From assembly GCA_031291725.1 (NCBI GenBank), contig JARLIM010000002.1, positions 1 through 58,526 of the forward strand: a DNA stretch of 58,526 nt. The letters run 5' to 3'. The DNA comes from Acetobacteraceae bacterium. GTDB taxonomy: Bacteria; Pseudomonadota; Alphaproteobacteria; Acetobacterales; Acetobacteraceae. Both the position numbers and the translations under genes were made by a program. Under the pieces are notes generated by a model. That model searched no databases. It saw nothing but the letters and a program-made list of their open reading frames with translations, and had not been told where the DNA came from. This document shows positions 17,671 through 27,296 of this stretch, piece after piece. Each line of letters begins with the position of its first letter. Position 1 is the stretch's first letter.

Positions 17671-18931
17671 GGCGACACGGGTCTGGGCGCGGGTGGCAGC
17701 GCTGAGTTTCGGCGGTCCGGCGGGACAGATCGCCACCATGCATCGCGAGGTGGTGGAACAACGCGGCTGGGTGAGCGAGGCGCGCTTTCTGCACGCATTG
17801 AATTTCTGCATGCTGCTGCCGGGGCCGGAAGCGCAGCAATTGGCGACCTATCTGGGCTGGTTGCAGGGCGGGGTGCGTGGCGGCCTGATCGCGGGCGGCC
17901 TGTTCGTGCTGCCCGGTGTGGTGGCGCTGATGGCGCTGTCCTGGCTGTCGGTGCTGGCGGGCGAGACGGTGATCGTGCGCGGGTTGTTCACCGGATTGCA
18001 GGCTGCCGTGCTGGTGCTGGTGATCGAGGCGCTGTTGAAAGTATCCAAGCGGGCATTGACCACACCATTCGCCCGCGTGGTGGCGCTGCTGGCCTTCCTG
18101 GCATTGTTCGTCTTTGCCTTGCCGTTCCCGCTGGTGATCGGCTGCGCGGCGTTGGCGGGGTTCGTGGCGCAGCGCCTGGGACTGATCGCATCGCCGCTTA
18201 TGGCCGAGACGGTCAATGACGGCACCCGCCCGCGGCTTTCCCGCGCGGTGAAGGTGATCGCTGTCTGTCTGCCGCTCTGGCTTGGGCCGACGCTGCTGTT
18301 GCAGGTGCTGGCGGGGCCGGAGAATGTGTTCTCCCGGCTGTCGCTGTTTTTCAGCGAAGTGGCGGTGGTCACGTTTGGCGGGGCCTATGCGGTGCTGGCC
18401 TATGTGGCGCAGGCGGCGGTGCAGCATTTCCATTGGCTGAGTGCGGCGGACATGCTGACCGGATTGGGGCTGGCCGAGACGACGCCGGGGCCGTTGATCA
18501 TGGTGCTGCAATATGTCGGCTTTCTGGCCGCCTATCGCGACCCCAGCACGCTGTCACCATTGCTGGCGGGAACGTTGGGTGGGCTGCTCGTCACCTGGGT
18601 GACGTTCGCGCCGTGCTTTCTGTGGGTGTTCCTGGGTGCGCCCTATGTGGAAGCCTTGCGCGGGGTGCGCTGGTTGTCGACGGCGCTGGGGGCGGTGACG
18701 GCCTCGGTGGTGGGGGTGATCGGCAGTCTGGCGCTGTGGTTCGCCACCCATGTGCTGTTCGCGCAGACCACGCGGTTGCAGGCGGTGGATGTGCCGGTGC
18801 CGGCAAGCCTGGACCCGTTCACGGCCGCGCTGGCGGCGGTGGCGGCCATCTTGCTGTTCCGGGTGAAACTCGGCGCGATGAAAACCCTGGGATTGTGTGC
18901 CGTGGCGGGTGTGGTGCACGCGATGATGTAA
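17645..18931 (+). CDS. chrA: Chromate transporter, CHR family
   Basis: The protein has 428 residues with two homologous CHR domains. The first carries ALSFGGPAGQIATMHREVVE and the LLPGPEAQQLATYLGW loop; the second has VVTFGGAYAVLAYVAQAAVQ and TPGPLIMVLQYVGF. Such bidomain proteins export chromate driven by the proton gradient, but many are found without chromate stress genes, and their natural anion may differ. The start is a GTG at 17645 inside the 3' end of the helicase gene, so the two are probably co-transcribed. No chrB or chrC is present. Confidence 0.88.
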   Translation: MTETVSQAEATRVWARVAALSFGGPAGQIATMHREVVEQRGWVSEARFLHALNFCMLLPGPEAQQLATYLGWLQGGVRGGLIAGGLFVLPGVVALMALSWLSVLAGETVIVRGLFTGLQAAVLVLVIEALLKVSKRALTTPFARVVALLAFLALFVFALPFPLVIGCAALAGFVAQRLGLIASPLMAETVNDGTRPRLSRAVKVIAVCLPLWLGPTLLLQVLAGPENVFSRLSLFFSEVAVVTFGGAYAVLAYVAQAAVQHFHWLSAADMLTGLGLAETTPGPLIMVLQYVGFLAAYRDPSTLSPLLAGTLGGLLVTWVTFAPCFLWVFLGAPYVEALRGVRWLSTALGAVTASVVGVIGSLALWFATHVLFAQTTRLQAVDVPVPASLDPFTAALAAVAAILLFRVKLGAMKTLGLCAVAGVVHAMM

Positions 18932-18968
18932 GGCGTTATGATTATGGGTTAAACCAACATCCCCCAAC

Positions 18969-19053
18969 CGTCATTGTGGCACGCAGTGCCGCAATCCATC
19001 GCTGTGTTTGGCTGCACCGCGATGGATGGCAGCACTTCGCGCGAGATGACGGG
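18969..19053. repeat. REP-like palindromic repeat, copy B (partly decayed)
   Basis: The outer arms CGTCATTG and GAGATGACG and the inner arms GCAATCCATCGC (18991-19002) and GCGATGGATGGC (19019-19030) form a nested inverted repeat between chrA and the IclR gene. It is a diverged copy of the element at 53298-53396. Confidence 0.65.
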
Positions 19054-19080
19054 GGCGCGCCATAACGGGGGGATGGTGGT

Positions 19081-19887
19081 TCAGCCCTCGGTCATCGTGC
19101 TTTGACAGGCTGTTGAATAGCCCAGCTCAGCCGACAGATCGCGGCCGAATTGGGCGACGCGGGTGACGATCAGGCCATCTTCCGCCACCGGCAACCGCTC
19201 GGCATGGCCTATCACCGTGACAGCAAGTTGAATCTGGCCGTCATGGTCGAACACCGGCACGCTGATCGCATTCACCCCCGGCACCGGCACGCCCTCGGTG
19301 ATGGCGAAGCCGCGTGCGCGGATGCGGGCCGTGGCGGATGGGATGGCGTCCGGGGTGGTGGGGCGGCCGATCATCCGATTGCCGCCGGTTTGCGCCAATT
19401 CGGCGGCCAGCATCGGGGCGATGATCGAGTCCGGCAGAAAACTGGCAAAAAGCTGGCCGGTGGCGGTGCCGGAGAGGGTGAAGACGGCGCCGGCGCGCAA
19501 ATTCACATGCACCGGATGGGCGGCTTCCTGCACCTGCACGATGGTCGGCCCATGCGTGCCCCAGACCGACACGGTGACCATGAAACCCAACTCCTCGGCC
19601 AATTCCCGCGTGGCGTTGGCCGCTTTCTGCAGCGGGTCGAAGCCGCGCAGCCGGGCGAGGCCGAGTTGCAGGGCGAACGGGCCGAGCAGATAGCGCCCGC
19701 TGGCCGGATCCTGATCGACAAGGCCGAGTTTGCGGAAGCTGACGAGATAGGCATGCGCCTGTGCCGCCCCCATCTCCGCGCGTTGAGCCACATCGCGCAG
19801 CATGGCAGGGCGGCCGATCTGCACCAGGGCAGTCAGCAGCTTGCCGCCCATCTCAATGGATTGCACGCCGCGCGGTTCGCTTGCCAT
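19081..19887 (-). CDS. IclR-family transcriptional regulator
   Basis: The protein has 268 residues. The N-terminal winged helix spans about 8-70 (GGKLLTALVQIGRPAMLRDV, then LVSFRKLGLVDQDPASGRYL), followed by the GAF-like effector domain (FMVTVSVWGTHGPTIVQVQE; ARIRARGFAITEGVPVPGVN). The helix QRAEMGAAQAHAYLVSF is the recognition helix. It is the last gene of the liv operon, 68 bases after livF, so it probably controls uptake of that transporter's ligand. A 20-bp palindrome at 24609-24628 upstream of livK is a possible operator. I cannot name the effector. Confidence 0.88.
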   Translation of the reverse strand: MASEPRGVQSIEMGGKLLTALVQIGRPAMLRDVAQRAEMGAAQAHAYLVSFRKLGLVDQDPASGRYLLGPFALQLGLARLRGFDPLQKAANATRELAEELGFMVTVSVWGTHGPTIVQVQEAAHPVHVNLRAGAVFTLSGTATGQLFASFLPDSIIAPMLAAELAQTGGNRMIGRPTTPDAIPSATARIRARGFAITEGVPVPGVNAISVPVFDHDGQIQLAVTVIGHAERLPVAEDGLIVTRVAQFGRDLSAELGYSTACQSTMTEG

Positions 19888-19955
19888 CGTCGTTGTGGTC
19901 CCTCTGTCGCGACGCAGTTAGCCCGATTGCCCGCGTTGCTCAAACAGCGAGGTGA

Positions 19956-20666
19956 CTACAGCCCCAGATACGCACTCCGCACCGCGTCATTGTCCTGCAA
20001 TTCCGCCGAGCTGCCGGCCAGCACGATGCGCCCGGATTCCAGCACATAGCCGCGTGTGGCCACGGACAGCGCCAGCGTGGTGTTCTGTTCCACCAGCAAG
20101 ATCGCCGTGCCGGTCTGGCTGATCCGCACGAAGGTGTCGTGCAGTTCGTCCACCACTTTCGGGGCGAGGCCGTGGCTCGGCTCATCGAGCAGCAGCAGGC
20201 GCGGCTCCAGCATCAGCGCGCGGCCGAGCACCACCATCTGCTGCTCGCCGCCCGACAGCGTGCCCGCCCGTTGGCGCAGGCGTTCGCCGAGGCGGGGGAA
20301 CATCTCCAACACCTGCGCCCGCCGCCGCGCCAGATCGGCGGTGTTGCGGGCGGTGTAGGCACCGAGCATGACATTCTCATCCACCGTCATGTCGGCAAAC
20401 ACATGCCGCCCCTCCGGCACATGGGCGATGCCGAGGCCGGGAATGGTATGGGCGGCGCGCCCCACCAACTCGGTGCCGTTGAAGCGGATGCTGCCCCGGC
20501 ACGCCACCAGACCGGAGATGCAGCGCAACAGCGTGCTCTTGCCCGCCGTGTTCGCGCCAATGACGGTGACAAACCCGCCCGCCTCCACGCTGAGGGAGAC
20601 GCCATGCAGCACGTCGCCGGCGTTGTAGCCCGCGTGGAGATCGGCGATGTCGAGCAAGGCGGTCAT
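19956..20666 (-). CDS. livF: Branched-chain amino-acid-type ABC transporter, ATPase LivF
   Basis: The protein has 236 residues. The Walker A is GANTAGKST (residues about 34-42), in which the usual GANGAGKST has Thr for Gly; the GKST core is intact. The signature is LSGGEQQMV and the Walker B RLLLLDEPSHGLAP. A D-loop and H-loop (LLVEQN) complete a normal ATPase. It powers import through LivH/LivM together with LivG. The start at 20666 overlaps the end of livG by 4 bases (ATGA), so translation is coupled. Confidence 0.92.
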   Translation of the reverse strand: MTALLDIADLHAGYNAGDVLHGVSLSVEAGGFVTVIGANTAGKSTLLRCISGLVACRGSIRFNGTELVGRAAHTIPGLGIAHVPEGRHVFADMTVDENVMLGAYTARNTADLARRRAQVLEMFPRLGERLRQRAGTLSGGEQQMVVLGRALMLEPRLLLLDEPSHGLAPKVVDELHDTFVRISQTGTAILLVEQNTTLALSVATRGYVLESGRIVLAGSSAELQDNDAVRSAYLGL

Positions 20667-21382
20667 GCGGCGGAGCGTCCGAGATAGGCTTCGATCACCG
20701 CCGGGTCGCGGGCAATCTCGGCGGGGGTGCCGATGGCGATCTGGCGGCCGAAATTCAACACCAGCAGCCGATCGCAAATCGACATGATGGCCTTCATGTG
20801 ATGCTCGACAATCACCAGCGTCAGCCCGCCATCGCGCAGCCGGCGGAGGAGGGCGAGGAACTCGTCCATCTCGGCATGATTGAGGGCAGCCATCGCCTCG
20901 TCGAGCAGGAGAATGCGCGGCTCGGTGCACAAGGCGCGCGCCACCTCCACGCGGGCGCGTTCGGGAAACGACAGATCGCCCGCGCGCTTGTCGGCGATGT
21001 CTGACAGTCCGACCTGCGCCAGACAATGCCGGGCCAGCGCGCGGGCCTCGCTGACGCTGTGGCGCAGCAGGCCGCCGGTGAGCACGTTGTCGAGCACCGA
21101 ACTGTCGAGGAACAGCGCCACGTTCTGGAAGGTTTTCACCATGCCGGCGGAGGCGATGCGGTGCGGTTTCATCCCGGCGATCTCGCGTCCCTCCAGCCGG
21201 ATCGAGCCGGTGCTCGGCTTGAGCAAGCCGACCAAGGTGGAGAACAGCGTGGTCTTGCCCGCGCCATTCGGCCCGATCAGTCCGAGGATTTCACCGCGTG
21301 CGATGCTGACGTTGACATCATTCAGCGCCTGCAAGCCGCCGAAGCGTTTGGAGATGTTGGAGATTTGCAAAAGTGCCGTCAT
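20663..21382 (-). CDS. livG: Branched-chain amino-acid-type ABC transporter, ATPase LivG
   Basis: The protein has 239 residues. It carries Walker A GLIGPNGAGKTTLF, signature LSFPERARVEVARAL (a slightly unusual form lacking the GG) and Walker B RILLLDEAMAALNHAEM. It partners LivF as the ATP-hydrolysing pair of a high-affinity amino-acid-type importer. I start at 21382 (MTALLQISNISK). Seven extra residues from an upstream ATG are possible. It overlaps livM by 4 bases and livF by 4. Confidence 0.9.
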   Translation of the reverse strand: MTALLQISNISKRFGGLQALNDVNVSIARGEILGLIGPNGAGKTTLFSTLVGLLKPSTGSIRLEGREIAGMKPHRIASAGMVKTFQNVALFLDSSVLDNVLTGGLLRHSVSEARALARHCLAQVGLSDIADKRAGDLSFPERARVEVARALCTEPRILLLDEAMAALNHAEMDEFLALLRRLRDGGLTLVIVEHHMKAIMSICDRLLVLNFGRQIAIGTPAEIARDPAVIEAYLGRSAA

Positions 21383-22350
21383 GTCCGGCCCCTCCATCGC
21401 CACAACCTTCGCCCGATTTCCAACAGGCCGCGCGGCTCTGCCAGGATGACGACGATCAGCAACAGGCCGAACACCAATTGCGACAAGCCTGCCGCCTGAT
21501 CGGAAAACGTCTGATTGGCCAATTCCTCAATCGGGATCAGGAACAGCGCGCCGACAATCGGCCCAATCGTGGTGCCCACGCCGCCGACAATGGCGATCAT
21601 CGCCACCCGCACCGAAATGGCGGGGATGGAGAAGACGGTGTCCGGATCGAAGAAGAACTGGAACTGCGCGTAGAACGTGCCCAAGCCCGCCATCAGCGCA
21701 CCGGAAACCACGGCGGCGATGATTTTCGTCCGCGTGGTGTCCACCCCGATGGCCTCGGCGGCGGATGGGTTTTCGCGGATGGCGCGCAGACGGTAGCCGA
21801 GTTTGCTGTGCCGAATGCCCGCGAAAATCGCCGTCACCACCAGCAATGCCGCCAACATCAGGAAGTAATAGGGCCGCATGTCCTTGAACTGGAACACCGC
21901 CAATCCGGGCTTGGAGAACGGCACCGAAATCCCCGAAGGCCCGCCGGTCAGCCCGCCCCAGGTATTGGCGACCAGCCGCATCACCTCGCCGAACGCCAGC
22001 GTGGCGAGCGCGAAATAATGGCCGCGCAACCGCATCGTGGGCAGAGAGATCAACCATGCAGCAACTCCCCCCGCCGCCATGCCGGGCAGCAGCCCAAGCC
22101 AGGGGGAGATGCCGTATTTGACCAGCAGGATGGTCGAACCATAGGCGCCGATGCCGAAAAACGCCGCATGGCCAAGCGACATCTGATTGGCCAGACCGCC
22201 GACGATGTTCCATGCCTGCGCCATCGCCGCGAACAGCAGCACGAGGCAGAGAATGCGGGTGGCATAACCGCGCGGCTCCAATCCGAACGGCACCGCCACG
22301 GCCACCGCCAGTGCCAGGGCGATCAGCGCATATTTCAGGGCGGGCTTCAT
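21379..22350 (-). CDS. livM: Branched-chain amino-acid-type ABC transporter, permease LivM
   Basis: The protein has 323 residues and 8-9 helices. NIVGGLANQMSLGHAAFFGI is the LivM/LivH signature, and the cytoplasmic EAA-like loop is SKLGYRLRAIRENPSAAEAI. It forms the membrane channel with LivH. The start at 22350 (MKPALKYALIALALA) overlaps the end of livH. Upstream residues in the same frame are out-of-family and were excluded. Confidence 0.92.
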   Translation of the reverse strand: MKPALKYALIALALAVAVAVPFGLEPRGYATRILCLVLLFAAMAQAWNIVGGLANQMSLGHAAFFGIGAYGSTILLVKYGISPWLGLLPGMAAGGVAAWLISLPTMRLRGHYFALATLAFGEVMRLVANTWGGLTGGPSGISVPFSKPGLAVFQFKDMRPYYFLMLAALLVVTAIFAGIRHSKLGYRLRAIRENPSAAEAIGVDTTRTKIIAAVVSGALMAGLGTFYAQFQFFFDPDTVFSIPAISVRVAMIAIVGGVGTTIGPIVGALFLIPIEELANQTFSDQAAGLSQLVFGLLLIVVILAEPRGLLEIGRRLWRWRGRT

Positions 22351-23249
22351 CGCGCCCTGCCCAACAGACCCTCGGGCCGGATCGCAAGCACGAAGATGAA
22401 CACCACGAACAGCACCAGATTCTGCATCTGGATCGGAAACAGCAGCCCAGAGATGGATTGAATGATCCCCACCGCCAAACCGCCCACCACGGCCCCTGCC
22501 ACCGAACCCAAGCCGCCAAGCACCACCACGGTGAACATCAACACCACGAATTGATCCCCCACCGTGGGCGAGACGGTGAGGTAAGGCAGGATCACCGCAC
22601 CGCCGAACGCCGTCAGCCCCACGCCGAGGGCGAAGGCTGTGCGGTGCATGCGGTCGGAATCGATACCCATGAGTTTGGCGGCCATCGGATTCTGCGCCGT
22701 CGCCCGCATGGCGCGGCCAAACCAGCTGCGTTCGAGGAACAGCCACAACACCGCCCCACACGCCACCGACATCAGGAACGCCGCCAGATAGGGCACGCTG
22801 ATGAACAACGGCCCCAGATGCAGCGCGCTGGTCTGATACGATGTCGCCACCGATTTGAAGCCGGAGCCGAACATCAGCAAGGCGGCGTTTTCCAGCACGA
22901 TCAGCAGGCCGACCGTCAGAAACACCTGTGCGACCTCGGGCGCTTTGAGCACGCGGCGGATCATCAGATGATGCACCGCCGCCCCCAGCACAAAGACCAC
23001 CGCAAAGGCGAGCGGGGCGGCGATCAGCGGATCCAGCCCCAGCCACGCCCAGGCATAGTAGGCCGTGAACATACCGAGCATCAGGAACTCGGCCTGCGCG
23101 AAATTCACGATGCCCATCACACCGAAGACCAGTGTCAGCCCGATGGAGATGACGGCATAGACGCCGCCGATCATCAGCCCGTCGAGCAGGGCTTGGATCG
23201 CTGCAATCAAGACCTCAGCTCTTCCACACCGGCTTCGCCTTGGCGACAT
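22347..23249 (-). CDS. livH: Branched-chain amino-acid-type ABC transporter, permease LivH
   Basis: This permease has about 300 residues and 8 helices. QALLDGLMIGGVYAVISIGL, FGVMGIVNFAQAEFLMLGMF and the loop RAMRATAQNPMAAKLMGIDS are family hallmarks. The start is uncertain. The ATG at 23249 overlaps livK by 35 bases and adds a basic leader (MSPRRSRCGRAEV). A TTG at 23210, 4 bases after the livK stop with a GAGG just upstream, gives the usual N-terminus (LIAAIQALLDG). I give the longer version. Confidence 0.88.
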   Translation of the reverse strand: MSPRRSRCGRAEVLIAAIQALLDGLMIGGVYAVISIGLTLVFGVMGIVNFAQAEFLMLGMFTAYYAWAWLGLDPLIAAPLAFAVVFVLGAAVHHLMIRRVLKAPEVAQVFLTVGLLIVLENAALLMFGSGFKSVATSYQTSALHLGPLFISVPYLAAFLMSVACGAVLWLFLERSWFGRAMRATAQNPMAAKLMGIDSDRMHRTAFALGVGLTAFGGAVILPYLTVSPTVGDQFVVLMFTVVVLGGLGSVAGAVVGGLAVGIIQSISGLLFPIQMQNLVLFVVFIFVLAIRPEGLLGRAR

Positions 23250-24432
23250 CGGCGGGCCAGACGGTGACCAGTTCGTTGTTGCGCCATTGCACCATCACCG
23301 GCACGGAGAGCGTGTTCAGCCCGGTGCTGTCGAACTGCACCGCGCCGCCCGTCATCGCCGCACACCAGCCATTGGTGAATTTCCCGGCATGCAGGGCGGC
23401 GCGCAATTTGTCCGGCTCGGTGGATTTGGCGTTCTCGATCGCCTGGGCGAGGACGGACATGCACACCGCATGCTCCAACGCCTCATGCACCATGAAATAG
23501 CCGAAGCGGTCGCTGAACGCCTTGGTCAGGTTCGGGGCGAGGTCGTAGTTGGACAGATTGATCGACAGCACACCCTCGGCATATTCGCCCAGGCCCTTGG
23601 CGAAATCCGGGATCACATAGCCCGCCGCCCCACCGATGGCCGGGATGGTGATGCCCTGCTGGCGCATCGCGCGGATGATCAACAGGCTGTCATTGAGGTA
23701 GGAGACCGGAAAGACCGCCTGCGCGCCGGAACTGCGCAGCTTGTTGATCAGTGGCGTGATGTCGGTGATGCCGAGCGGATAGGCCTCGTCCATCACCACC
23801 TGCACACCGGCGTTCTTCGCCCCCGTCCGCAGACCGCCGGCCTGTGAGGTGCCGTACGCGGTGTCCTCATACATGATCGCGATGCGTTCGAGCTTCTGGC
23901 CGGAGGCGGCGGCGATGGCCAGCGTGTCGTCGAACTGCGCCTTGCCGATCACGCTGGCCTTGGCAACGACCTGGAAGATGTTCTCGAAGCCGCGCCCGGT
24001 GATCTGGTCGGCAAAGCTCATCGTCAGCAGCGGAATGCCGCGCCGTTCGGTGACTTCCGAAATGGCGATGGTCAAGGTGGAGACGAACGCCCCCAGAATC
24101 GCCACCACGTCATTCTGCGTCAGCAGACGCTGTGCCACGTTCACCGCCGTGGTGGGGGTGGAGGTGCTGTCGGCGACGATCAGATTGATCTTCGCCCCAC
24201 CGAGCGACTTGATGCCGCCTGCCGCATTGATCTGATCGGCGGCAAGCTGAATGCCATTGCGTGCGTTGATGCCGAACTGCGCATTCGCCCCAGACAGCGG
24301 CAAGATCACACCAACATTGACCGACCCTGCGGCATGGGCGCGTTGGCTGAGGAATGGGGCGGCCAGGGCACCGGCAACGCCAAGTTTGAGAGTGGAACGG
24401 CGGCCAAGGCCTGCCTTGCGCTGTGTCGTCAT
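23215..24432 (-). CDS. livK: Branched-chain amino-acid-type ABC transporter, periplasmic binding protein LivK
   Basis: This 405-residue type I periplasmic binding protein has a signal peptide (MTTQRKAGLGRRSTLKLGVA; the RRSTLKLG motif suggests the Tat route) cleaved near AHAAGS. VNVGVILPLSGANAQFGINA and GIQLAADQINAAGGI are the family start. It is the first gene of livK-livH-livM-livG-livF-iclR. The ligand could be a branched-chain amino acid, another amino acid, an amide or urea; sequence alone does not say. It starts at 24432. Confidence 0.9.
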   Translation of the reverse strand: MTTQRKAGLGRRSTLKLGVAGALAAPFLSQRAHAAGSVNVGVILPLSGANAQFGINARNGIQLAADQINAAGGIKSLGGAKINLIVADSTSTPTTAVNVAQRLLTQNDVVAILGAFVSTLTIAISEVTERRGIPLLTMSFADQITGRGFENIFQVVAKASVIGKAQFDDTLAIAAASGQKLERIAIMYEDTAYGTSQAGGLRTGAKNAGVQVVMDEAYPLGITDITPLINKLRSSGAQAVFPVSYLNDSLLIIRAMRQQGITIPAIGGAAGYVIPDFAKGLGEYAEGVLSINLSNYDLAPNLTKAFSDRFGYFMVHEALEHAVCMSVLAQAIENAKSTEPDKLRAALHAGKFTNGWCAAMTGGAVQFDSTGLNTLSVPVMVQWRNNELVTVWPADVAKAKPVWKS

Positions 24433-24737
24433 GGTTATCCCCCAATATACGCCGCACAGCCCGTTTACCGGGTCTGCCCGCATCTGTGCGGGGTGAGGCG
24501 GAGAGAAGTGTCGTGGCTGATGAGGGGTGTGTCAACGCGGTGGCTGGAAAAACAGCGCTTGGACAACCGGGCGTGCGCACATATTCGTTGGCATGTTTTA
24601 ATGACAAAAAATGCAATATGGTGCATTTGTATTTATATTAAACAAATTTGAAGAAAACAAAAATGCCCATAAATTACACAAATATTTACATAATAACAAA
24701 ATAAAATAATTGTATACATAACATTACTTTTAAATTT
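24433..24737. other. AT-rich divergent promoter region (livK / sensor kinase)
   Basis: This 305-base gap separates divergently transcribed livK and a histidine kinase. The livK side is GC-rich. From about 24590 to 24737 it becomes strongly AT-rich, with several TATAAT-like and TTGTATACATAA-like stretches, so promoters for both directions are plausible. A 20-bp palindrome at 24609-24628 is listed separately. No small gene was seen. Confidence 0.6.
24609..24628. promoter_or_regulatory. 20-bp palindrome, candidate operator upstream of livK
   Basis: AAATGCA-N6-TGCATTT is a perfect 7-bp inverted repeat with spacer ATATGG. It sits 177 bases upstream of livK and 110 upstream of the kinase. IclR encoded at the end of the liv operon is one candidate ligand for it; that link is an inference. 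Confidence 0.45.
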
Positions 24738-27278
24738 ATGTCCTCTGAAATATCACATTTTCGTGAATGCGCGCGTTTGGAAGTCGGGATGATTGCTCAC
24801 GGTGTCGGCAGACCCAGTTGGAAGTTGGGGTGGTTGGAGGTTTGCGCGGCAAGCTGTTTCGCGGTCGCATGTCTGTGCGTGCTGTTTGTCGCTAGAACCT
24901 GCCTGACCTCGGCTGAAATTCAGATACAGCAATCCGGCCTGAATGCGGCCAACAGTGACGTCCGCGTTCTGCGTCGCCGGTTTGATGAGACTTTGGCGCG
25001 GATTTCGATGCTGGAGCAAAGCGCCATTCCGGTGGCCCATGCCTATGACGCGCATGCTGCGGATTTCCTCACCCAATTGGAGGGGCTGCGCAATTCACTC
25101 GGCGTTGCCGGTCCTGAGTTCATGCAGATCACCTCATTGGATGCGGAGGGTTTTGTGCAATGGAGCACGGTGAATGATGCACCGGAGCACATCAGCTTCG
25201 CCGATCGTCCATATTTTAGGAAGTTATCGTCAGAAGGCAGTGATCTGTTTGTGGACGTCCCGGTGATCGGGCGGCTGTCCCACAAACCGGCTATGCCTTT
25301 TGCCTTTGCGCGCCGTGACATTGCCGGAAAATTCAAAGGTGCCATCATCGTGCGCCTCGATCGTGATTTCGCCGAGTTTCTACAGGAACATATGCCCGAT
25401 TCCCGACGATCGGTCGTCGCATTGATCCGTCGTGATGGGCAGGTGCTCAGCCGCAGTGTGAGAACCGATGCGGGGGGTGGCGGCATTGAGCCAACCAAAC
25501 TGCCTGTGATCTCCACCGGGCGCGTGATCGATGCCGGGTCCAGCGGGTTTGTGGTCAGTCCGGTTGACGGCATCCGGCGCTTCGTCGCGACCGCCTATAA
25601 CGGCCAGTGGAACACCATCCTGCTCGTGGGGTTGGAGCCGCAGCCGGAATTGGAACAATTTTCCGCCACGCGGCGCAGAATCGTTCTGGCGACCGTGCTG
25701 GCAACTTTGGGCTGCCTTGTCATCATCCTCGCGGTCACTCTGCTCGTCCGTCGCCAGCAGACGATCAGCCGCATGCGTGCAAGCGGCCGCGATCTGGCCC
25801 GGCGCGAGGGCGTGCTGACGCAGATCGCACAAAATGCCACCGATATGATCGTCATGATGGATGGCGAATTCCGCTACCTTTATGCCAATCCTGCCTGTGG
25901 CCAGATGTTGGGCGTGGACCCGGCGACATGCATCGGCCAGCAAATGGACAGCATCATCGGCCCCTCCGCCATGCTGAGCACCGCAATGGCGACGCTGCGG
26001 CGTGACGGGGGTGCGTTGCGGCTGCTGTGCGAAGCCACCCATATCGATGGCACTCCGCACTGGCTGGACCTTGAACTGGTCTCGTTGGAAATCGAAGTGG
26101 ATGATTTCGTCTCACCTTGCCGCTATTTCGGCATCGCCCGCGATGTGACCGCGCGGGTCGTCGCCGAACGGGAGCTGGTGGCCAGCAATCGGCGCATCGA
26201 GAACATCATGCGCGTCGGTCCGGGCTTCTTCTATGAGCTGCGCTATAACAGGGACCGCACATTCCACATCGAAATGCCGGTCGATCCCGGCGAACGACTG
26301 CTCGGCTATACCGTCGAAGAAGCCATCGCCGGTGGCATGCTGATGCAACAGACCCATCCTGATGATGTGCCTGCGCGCAATGAGGCCGCGCAGCGATGCA
26401 TTCAGACCGGCTGGTCTTCCGTCGAATTCCGCGTCACGGCCAAAAATGGCGCGACGCATTGGATGTTACGGCAGATGCAGCTCTCCCGGCAGGATGACAC
26501 CGGCGCGGACTTGATCGCCTTTGTTACCGACGTCACCGATGAACATGACATGCGCACGCGGCTGCGCCATTCCGAGCAGTTGGCCTCGCTGGGGCAGTTA
26601 AGTGCCAACATGGCGCATGAGCTGAACCAACCGCTCGCGGCCCTGCAGTTGATGATCGAAAATACCCTCTCCAGCGTCAAAGCTGGCACGGCGACGCCAG
26701 GGCGTCTTATCGACAAGTTGGGCAAGATCATCGGTCAGGTTGAGCGCTTGTCGCAACTGATCAATCGGATGCGCCAGTTCAGTCGCGATGACCGTGGCAC
26801 TGCGAGTGTGTTTTCGGTCTTGGAGGTGATTGACGAGGCGATCTCCTTGGCCGAGACGCGCATTCATCGTGCCAAAGTCAGCATCACCCGCCAACTTGCC
26901 CCAGATCTGCCTTTGCTGAGCACGGATCGTCTGCTGCTGGAGCAGGTTCTGATGAACCTGATTGGCAATGCCTGCGATGCGTATGGCGATGACCAGAGCA
27001 CGGCGCCATCGGAAGGGCGGTCAGTGATTATTTCGGCCGAGGTGAGTGGGCGCGGCATGATCGTCCGCGTCGCCGACCGCGCGGGCGGCATTGCGCCGCA
27101 GGTGCTGCCGAGGTTGTTCGAGGCGTTCGTGACCACCAAATCGGCCTATGACGGCACCGGGCTGGGCCTGTTCGTCAGTGCGGCCAATATCGGCAAACTC
27201 GGTGGGCACCTCACGGCCCACAATGCAGACGGCGGAGCGGTGTTCGAAATCACGTTGCCAACACAGATGTTCGCCTGA
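24738..27278 (+). CDS. Membrane sensor histidine kinase (dCACHE-PAS-PAS-HisKA-HATPase)
   Basis: The protein has up to 846 residues. TM1 spans about 31-52, a periplasmic double-Cache-like sensor follows to about 310, and TM2 is near 318-338 (IVLATVLATLGCLVIILAVT). Two PAS-like domains follow (QNATDMIVMMDGEFRYLYAN, and a second before 600). The dimerisation helix carries MAHELNQPLAALQ with the phospho-acceptor His near 627, the N-box is NLIGNACDAYG near 740 and the G-box TGLGLF near 808. The HELNQPLAAL type resembles DctB/FixL kinases. No response regulator is adjacent, so its partner lies elsewhere. An alternative start at 24789 has a better ribosome-binding site (GGAAG). Confidence 0.88.
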   Translation: MSSEISHFRECARLEVGMIAHGVGRPSWKLGWLEVCAASCFAVACLCVLFVARTCLTSAEIQIQQSGLNAANSDVRVLRRRFDETLARISMLEQSAIPVAHAYDAHAADFLTQLEGLRNSLGVAGPEFMQITSLDAEGFVQWSTVNDAPEHISFADRPYFRKLSSEGSDLFVDVPVIGRLSHKPAMPFAFARRDIAGKFKGAIIVRLDRDFAEFLQEHMPDSRRSVVALIRRDGQVLSRSVRTDAGGGGIEPTKLPVISTGRVIDAGSSGFVVSPVDGIRRFVATAYNGQWNTILLVGLEPQPELEQFSATRRRIVLATVLATLGCLVIILAVTLLVRRQQTISRMRASGRDLARREGVLTQIAQNATDMIVMMDGEFRYLYANPACGQMLGVDPATCIGQQMDSIIGPSAMLSTAMATLRRDGGALRLLCEATHIDGTPHWLDLELVSLEIEVDDFVSPCRYFGIARDVTARVVAERELVASNRRIENIMRVGPGFFYELRYNRDRTFHIEMPVDPGERLLGYTVEEAIAGGMLMQQTHPDDVPARNEAAQRCIQTGWSSVEFRVTAKNGATHWMLRQMQLSRQDDTGADLIAFVTDVTDEHDMRTRLRHSEQLASLGQLSANMAHELNQPLAALQLMIENTLSSVKAGTATPGRLIDKLGKIIGQVERLSQLINRMRQFSRDDRGTASVFSVLEVIDEAISLAETRIHRAKVSITRQLAPDLPLLSTDRLLLEQVLMNLIGNACDAYGDDQSTAPSEGRSVIISAEVSGRGMIVRVADRAGGIAPQVLPRLFEAFVTTKSAYDGTGLGLFVSAANIGKLGGHLTAHNADGGAVFEITLPTQMFA

Positions 27279-27296
27279 GCGATCGCCGCAGCGGCC

